A stretch of 64,000 bases of DNA from Gigaspora rosea (Eukaryota > Glomeromycota > Glomeromycetes > Diversisporales > Gigasporaceae): the NCBI GenBank assembly GCA_003550325.1, contig QKWP01000350.1, positions 66,159-130,158 of the forward strand, given 5' to 3'. This document shows, in pieces, positions 59,530 to 64,000 of this stretch. The position numbers and the translations under genes are program-made. Positions within the stretch are counted from its first letter, which is position 1. Each line of letters starts with the position of its first letter. Below the pieces are notes generated by a model. It saw only the letters and a list, made by a program, of their open reading frames with translations, made no database searches and was not told where the DNA came from.

Positions 59530-61130
59530 TGCTAGGAAAATGATCCTCTGCTTCAAATTAAGAACTAAAACTTTAAACAAAAGAGTATTAAATGCCAAAG
59601 AATATATATTCAAAATTTAAAGAGACTTTTATATTTATACATTTAATTAAATTCAATTTAAATCAATTTTTTTGTATAATTTTATATATAAAATTGAATG
59701 AGTCAACTTATTTGATTTATACGTAGCTACATTTTAAGCTATTATATATAGATATGTCCTTTGAACTAATATAGACAAAACAGATTCATATAATATATAT
59801 TTTATCAAATTAACTTTAGATATAGAGTTATCATAGGTTAAGGTTAAATAAGTTTTAGATAATTATATACAAGTAAAATTGCATTCTGGCATTTTTAGTT
59901 AATTCACCAAGATGGTTAGACTGCCATTTTTTTGTCTTTTTCTTTTTTGTTTTTCTTTACCAAAGATCATTATTATTAGAGCAACAATTTTACTAGTAGA
60001 TAAATATGTGTATAAAAAAAAAGAGTTTTACTAAAACGCACTTATAGGTTTTACACCATGTTACACAAAACTATTTCAACAGCCAATCAAAATTTAAGAT
60101 CAGGTGTAACAAAAAATTTTGTCTTTTTTTTTAAAAAAAAACTTTCATATCTTAAAATTTTGTTTATGAAACCACCTTTGGGGCTCTAATAAAAAAGATT
60201 CCTTGCTAAATTTTGTATATACTAATGCCCCCAATAAAATCCCAGGCCTTACCCTAACTCTAAAGTAATTAAAATTTATTTTTTTGGTTTGTAAAAGTTT
60301 ATTTTTTGTTTTGTTACACGGATTTGCAAATCTAATTTACCTATAGTAGTAAAATACCATAAGTGCATTTATAATAATTGAAAAAAATTAAATAGCAAAA
60401 CAGAATAATTGGCACAATTTAAATCATAAAAAATTTTTTTGAAAAATTGAGTTAGCAGGTTTGCAAAATAAAAAATTACTTAGTCTAATCAACTAATAAA
60501 ATTGATCACATAAATTACATACTCAATTGTTTTGATCTATCAAGTATATGATTCATGCAATTGATTTTTATTAGTCATTTGCAGAATTACCATAGTAACA
60601 GGTTGCCATGAACTAACACTTTTATAAATATTATAAATTTTAAAAATATTATGATTTTTATAATGTTTATGAATATTTATAATTATTATAAATATTTATA
60701 AATTGAGAATTTCTTAGTGTGTATATAGATATTAATTGACTTAATTTACAAATTTGTATAATTTATAAAATAAACCAAAAATTAAATCAATTTAAATTTA
60801 GAGTAAAAGTTAGCTTTTGGATTAGAAGAGGTTATAGTTTATGCTAAGATTTTGCAAGGAATCTTTTTTATTAATAATCAAAATTTTTAGTTATTATATA
60901 TACTTGTATGTACACACTAGTGTAAAATAGAAATTCTTTTATAAATATTTGAATATTTATAAATTTTTATATATTTGAATGAATTTTACTAACTATAACC
61001 CATAGTGATCATCGCCTATATCATATGATCAACAACTGTTACACAAAAAATTAATCGTTCTAGTGTGACAATTTGATACTATATAGAGTGCCACAGGTAT
61101 GTACAAGTTATGTACATACAAAATATACCA
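59530..61130. other. Gene-free AT-rich stretch
   Basis: Nothing coding seen. Short 'ataaatatttataa' runs lie near 60620-60700 and 60940-60970. Confidence 0.4.
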
Positions 61131-61136
61131 GATACA

Positions 61137-61660
61137 AGATAATTGCCATACGCTGCTCGCTTCGCTCGCAGCTAGGCAGCGTATCTGCAGTGCTTTTACT
61201 AAAAAACCCAGTTTCCGGCAACTTTTTCTATAGGAATCGTTCACTATATTAAACAATACATAACTAAACGTATGTATAATATCTGAATCAAACATTGTAA
61301 TTAGAAAACATAATTGCCATATGCTGCTTGCTTCGCTCGCAGCTAGGCAGCGTACCTGCGGTGCTTTTACTAAAAAACCCAGTTTCTGGCAACTTTTTCA
61401 ATAAAAAACGTTCATCGTATTAAACAATACATAACTAAACATATGTATATAATATCTGAATTAAAATTGTAATTAGAAAACATAATTGCTATACACTGCG
61501 AGCGAAGCGAGCAGCTAGGCAGTATACCTGCAGTGCTTTTACTAAAAAACCCAGTTTCTGGCAACTTTTTATATAGGAATCATTCACCATATGAAAAAAC
61601 ACATACTTTATTTATTTAATATTTAATACTACATGCTTGTAGAAAAATCATAATTGTAAA
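61137..61660 (+). repeat. Three tandem ~175-bp units with a strong GC hairpin
   Basis: Each unit reads 'ataattgccatacgctgc', a GC-rich core, 'cagctaggcagcgtat', 'ctgcagtgcttttactaaaa' and 'aacccagtttctggcaac'. The stem ATACGCTGC pairs with GCAGCGTAT. In units 1 and 2 the core reads CTCGCTTCGCTCG; in unit 3 it is the reverse complement CGAGCGAAGCGAG. Confidence 0.85.
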
Positions 61661-61718
61661 TATACAGTACGTTGAGTTATAAACTAATAAATTATCGATA
61701 ATGTGTTACAGATATTAA

Positions 61719-62087
61719 GGGTAGGGTGAACCTAGATCAATTTTAATAGTGATCACGTTGTAATCATATGAAATCAGGTGATCGACCAATCAGGATTGTA
61801 AACAACATAAATTCAACCAATCAGAATTAATTATTTTTGTGCGACCTAAGAAAATTTGGGGTCATCTAAGTTTTTTTACAAATATACGAAGATAGATTTT
61901 TTCAAATGATACAGGGTTTGAAATTTTACTATGACAAATAAGAAGCTTTAAATTATATAGCACGAAATTTTGGGGAACATTGGAAATAATTCTAAAAAGT
62001 TTTATTAGAAGCATGTGTTTGATTTCTATATAAAATTTTGCTGTATCACGTAAATCATATGAAAATTGATCTATGTTCACCCTACCC
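61719..62087. mobile_element. 369-bp inverted-repeat element flanked by TTAA
   Basis: Ends GGGTAGGGTGAACCTAGATC and GGGTAGGGTGAACATAGATC (right, reverse-complemented), continuing 'aatttt'. TTAA at 61715-61718 and 62088-62091. Shares end logic with 5987-7498. The 72-codon minus-strand frame inside is not protein-like. Confidence 0.75.
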
Positions 62088-62139
62088 TTAATAGTAATAG
62101 TTCATTACAACTTTCAACCTAACCCAATTTAATGCTATT

Positions 62140-62360
62140 AACAAAAATAAGAATGATAGTTCGACTAAATCCAACCCAAAATTAACCCTAACCTTTAATG
62201 CTAATGACGATTCGATGATTTTTATATGACCATAATTCAGAATCTGAAATTAAAGTAACAAAAATAAGAATAATAACTAGACTAAATCCAACCCAAAATT
62301 AACTCTAACCTTTAATGCTAATGACGATTCGGACAATTTTCATATGACCATAATTCCCGA
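62140..62360 (+). repeat. Tandem duplication of ~120 bp
   Basis: 'gactaaatccaacccaaaat', 'taaccctaacctttaatgct' and 'aatgacgattcg' occur twice, at about 62163 and 62281. No coding frame. Confidence 0.75.
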
Positions 62361-62525
62361 ATTGTAACCTAATCTAAAATTAAATAGTTATCAGAAATGT
62401 TAGTAATAATACTCGCTGCCTTGTTTAAAATAAATTATTAGTAAAATGTTAAATATCCAAGTTAATATTAATAATCAATTTCGAAAACCTATTATAAATG
62501 AATTATACTTAATACAATAAATTAT

Positions 62526-64000
62526 GCCATAAATTATATCCTATCACTATTCTGATTGCTGTTTACATGTATGTGCATTATGACCTGTCCTACCACATAT
62601 GTTACACATATATTTTCTATTATATCCTATCGCTATTCTGATTGCTGTTTACATGTATGTGCATTATGACCTGTCCTACCACATATGTTACACATATATT
62701 TTCTCTTACGGTTCTTATTATTATTATTTAAATCAGCACGCGCAAAGAAATTCTCAAATTAGGATCTTGTGGATCAATTGCATTATAGTTGTATGTTGGC
62801 CCTTTATGGCCTTGTGTTTCAGAGGAACTTTTTAAATGCTTTGTTGCTGGCCGTCCACGATGCTTTACAACCAGAGGATCCATTACGATCACCTGTTCAG
62901 GTTGATCAAATTGATTATCTTCGTTGGTAATATTTTCAAGTTCAGACTTTTTTTGTTCGATGAAGCATGCAACTACATTGATCAATTCCTCTTCGCAACC
63001 AAGGTCCAAAGCAGTATTTAGGGCCTTCTTCATTCTTCCAAATCCATTAGCATATCAAACTTTCTTGTTAGCTATTTGTTGATCCTTTACATTAACTACA
63101 TTAACGTCTCTAATTTGCTCAATAATATGAAGGTCCGGGACGATAATATCTGTAGCCTCTTTTTGAAAAGTCGTTGAAATATCAATGCCCTGTTGTAAAA
63201 CCAATTCCTTGTCTTGCCAACCATCTTGATACCAATGCCTCGCCACTAGACCAATATGAAACTTCACTGTTTTAGTGTTTATCATTACTTTAAAAAAATG
63301 AGCACATATAATACCGCGATTTAAGAGAGCCATGCAAGTACACAAATGTCCACCATTATTCAACAATACAGTATAATGTTTGTAATTCATTGATAAGCCA
63401 AATAATTCCCAGATCTCAACTATGTCGTTCGGGTCAATATCCTTTATAAGAGCTGTGATAGATATTTGCGTTCTATCTAATTGATCCTCCAAAAAACTGT
63501 TTTCATAATCTAATTAGTTTTCCTGAAAAAAAAGATCATTAAAATGTAAATTATCACTAGCCAAATTCGAGATGCCGAATTTATTAATTTTGGCTAGTAT
63601 ATAAAATTTATCAAAACATAATAAAAACAAATTATATAACCTGAAACTCTTGAATATCTTCCTTCAATCGTAGTTACGCACGGTATAAGAGAGATCCAAG
63701 AATTTGTCGATGCTGTACAGCTAATATGTGAGGTGTCAAGTATATTTTTAATACTTCCAAAACTTTTGGAAATATTGACTCGACGATTGATGGTGCTTGA
63801 TTAGTAGGAAGAGAACTTAAATAGTTGTTATGTCTTGCCCAATTTGCTTCATTATCTAGGAGATCTTGTACATGTTTGTGAAGGTTATGCAAAGAGGATG
63901 TGCTTTTAATGCCATCTTTTATAAGTTAGTTCATTACTTCAACGCGTTGAGTACTTTGGATTCCTGCTGTAAAAAGCTTTAACTAATAACATCGAGCCCA
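62526..64000 (-). pseudogene. MULE-type transposase, 3' half, decayed
   Basis: Minus strand; the 5' part lies beyond the window. In order: 'FTAGIQSTQRVEVMN' (63960) and 'SSLHNLHKHVQDLLDNEANW' (63890), then 'LLYRA', TAA, 'LRLKEDIQEFQ'. A 118-bp intron (63523-63640, GTTATA...TCAG) follows. Then 'LEDQLDRTQISITALIKDID' and the SWIM finger 'HLCTCMALLNRGIICAHFF' (C-x-C...C-x-H, about 63340). A TGA at 63055-63057 precedes 'YANGFGRMKKALNTALDLGC'. Next is 'HRGRPATKHLKSSSE' (AT-hook-like) and, after a frameshift near 62745, the zinc knuckle 'CNICGRTGHNAHTC' ending 'KQQSE'. This order is that of MULE/FAR1-like transposases. Stops near 63520 and at 63055 and the shift make it dead. Confidence 0.8.
62533..62704 (-). 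repeat. 86-bp tandem duplication covering the zinc-knuckle 3' end
   Basis: Copies 62533-62618 and 62619-62704 differ at one base. Each encodes the knuckle and the terminal stop, so the second knuckle lies beyond the stop codon and is not translated. Confidence 0.85.

Overview
This window is very AT-rich eukaryotic nuclear DNA. Short (70-120 bp) GT-AG introns, Sel1-repeat and protein-kinase genes, BTB-BACK-TLDc genes and a heavy load of mobile elements (LINE with RNase H, tnp2/CACTA, Crypton-like, MULE-like, many MITEs) point to an arbuscular mycorrhizal fungus close to Rhizophagus. The taxonomic call is inference from gene-family flavour and composition; no marker gene is present.

Layout. 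1-5.6 kb: a decayed non-LTR retrotransposon on the minus strand (endonuclease, reverse transcriptase, RNase H, C-terminal Cys/His finger). 5.7-24 kb: almost gene-free and built of repeats: a 1.5 kb TTAA-flanked inverted-repeat element, perfect foldbacks, a 46-bp tandem array split into three blocks, and a nested stack at 12.8-15.7 kb whose innermost layer is a retrocopied cellular mRNA with 21-bp target-site duplications and an A tail. 24-28 kb: two decayed minus-strand genes of unknown family (octapeptide-repeat protein; RS/GN-rich protein). 28-36 kb: a ~130-bp-unit repeat array, a decayed tnp2/CACTA-type transposase carrying a precise TA-flanked MITE, and a decayed Crypton-type tyrosine recombinase. 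37-39.8 kb: MITEs and copies of one 0.65-kb repeat.

39.8-55.3 kb is the genic island: a Sel1-repeat gene and a protein-kinase gene in tandem (+), two paralogous BTB-BACK-TLDc genes (-), and a broken BTB-BACK-TPR gene (+). All look like members of signalling or scaffold families that are expanded in these fungi: Sel1 and kinase modules are often fused in one protein in this lineage, and here they are neighbours. 55.3-62.5 kb is repeat-rich again: a 1.6 kb array of alternating palindromes with a pogo-like MITE in it, a triplicated hairpin repeat whose core is flipped in one copy, and another TTAA element. 62.5-64 kb holds the 3' half of a decayed MULE-type transposase (SWIM and zinc-knuckle motifs) that runs off the window.

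Only four genes look intact (Sel1, kinase, two BTB-TLDc). The most notable features are a family of TTAA-flanked elements, a ~45-bp core shared by otherwise different foldback elements, the nested retrocopy, and the inverted hairpin core.
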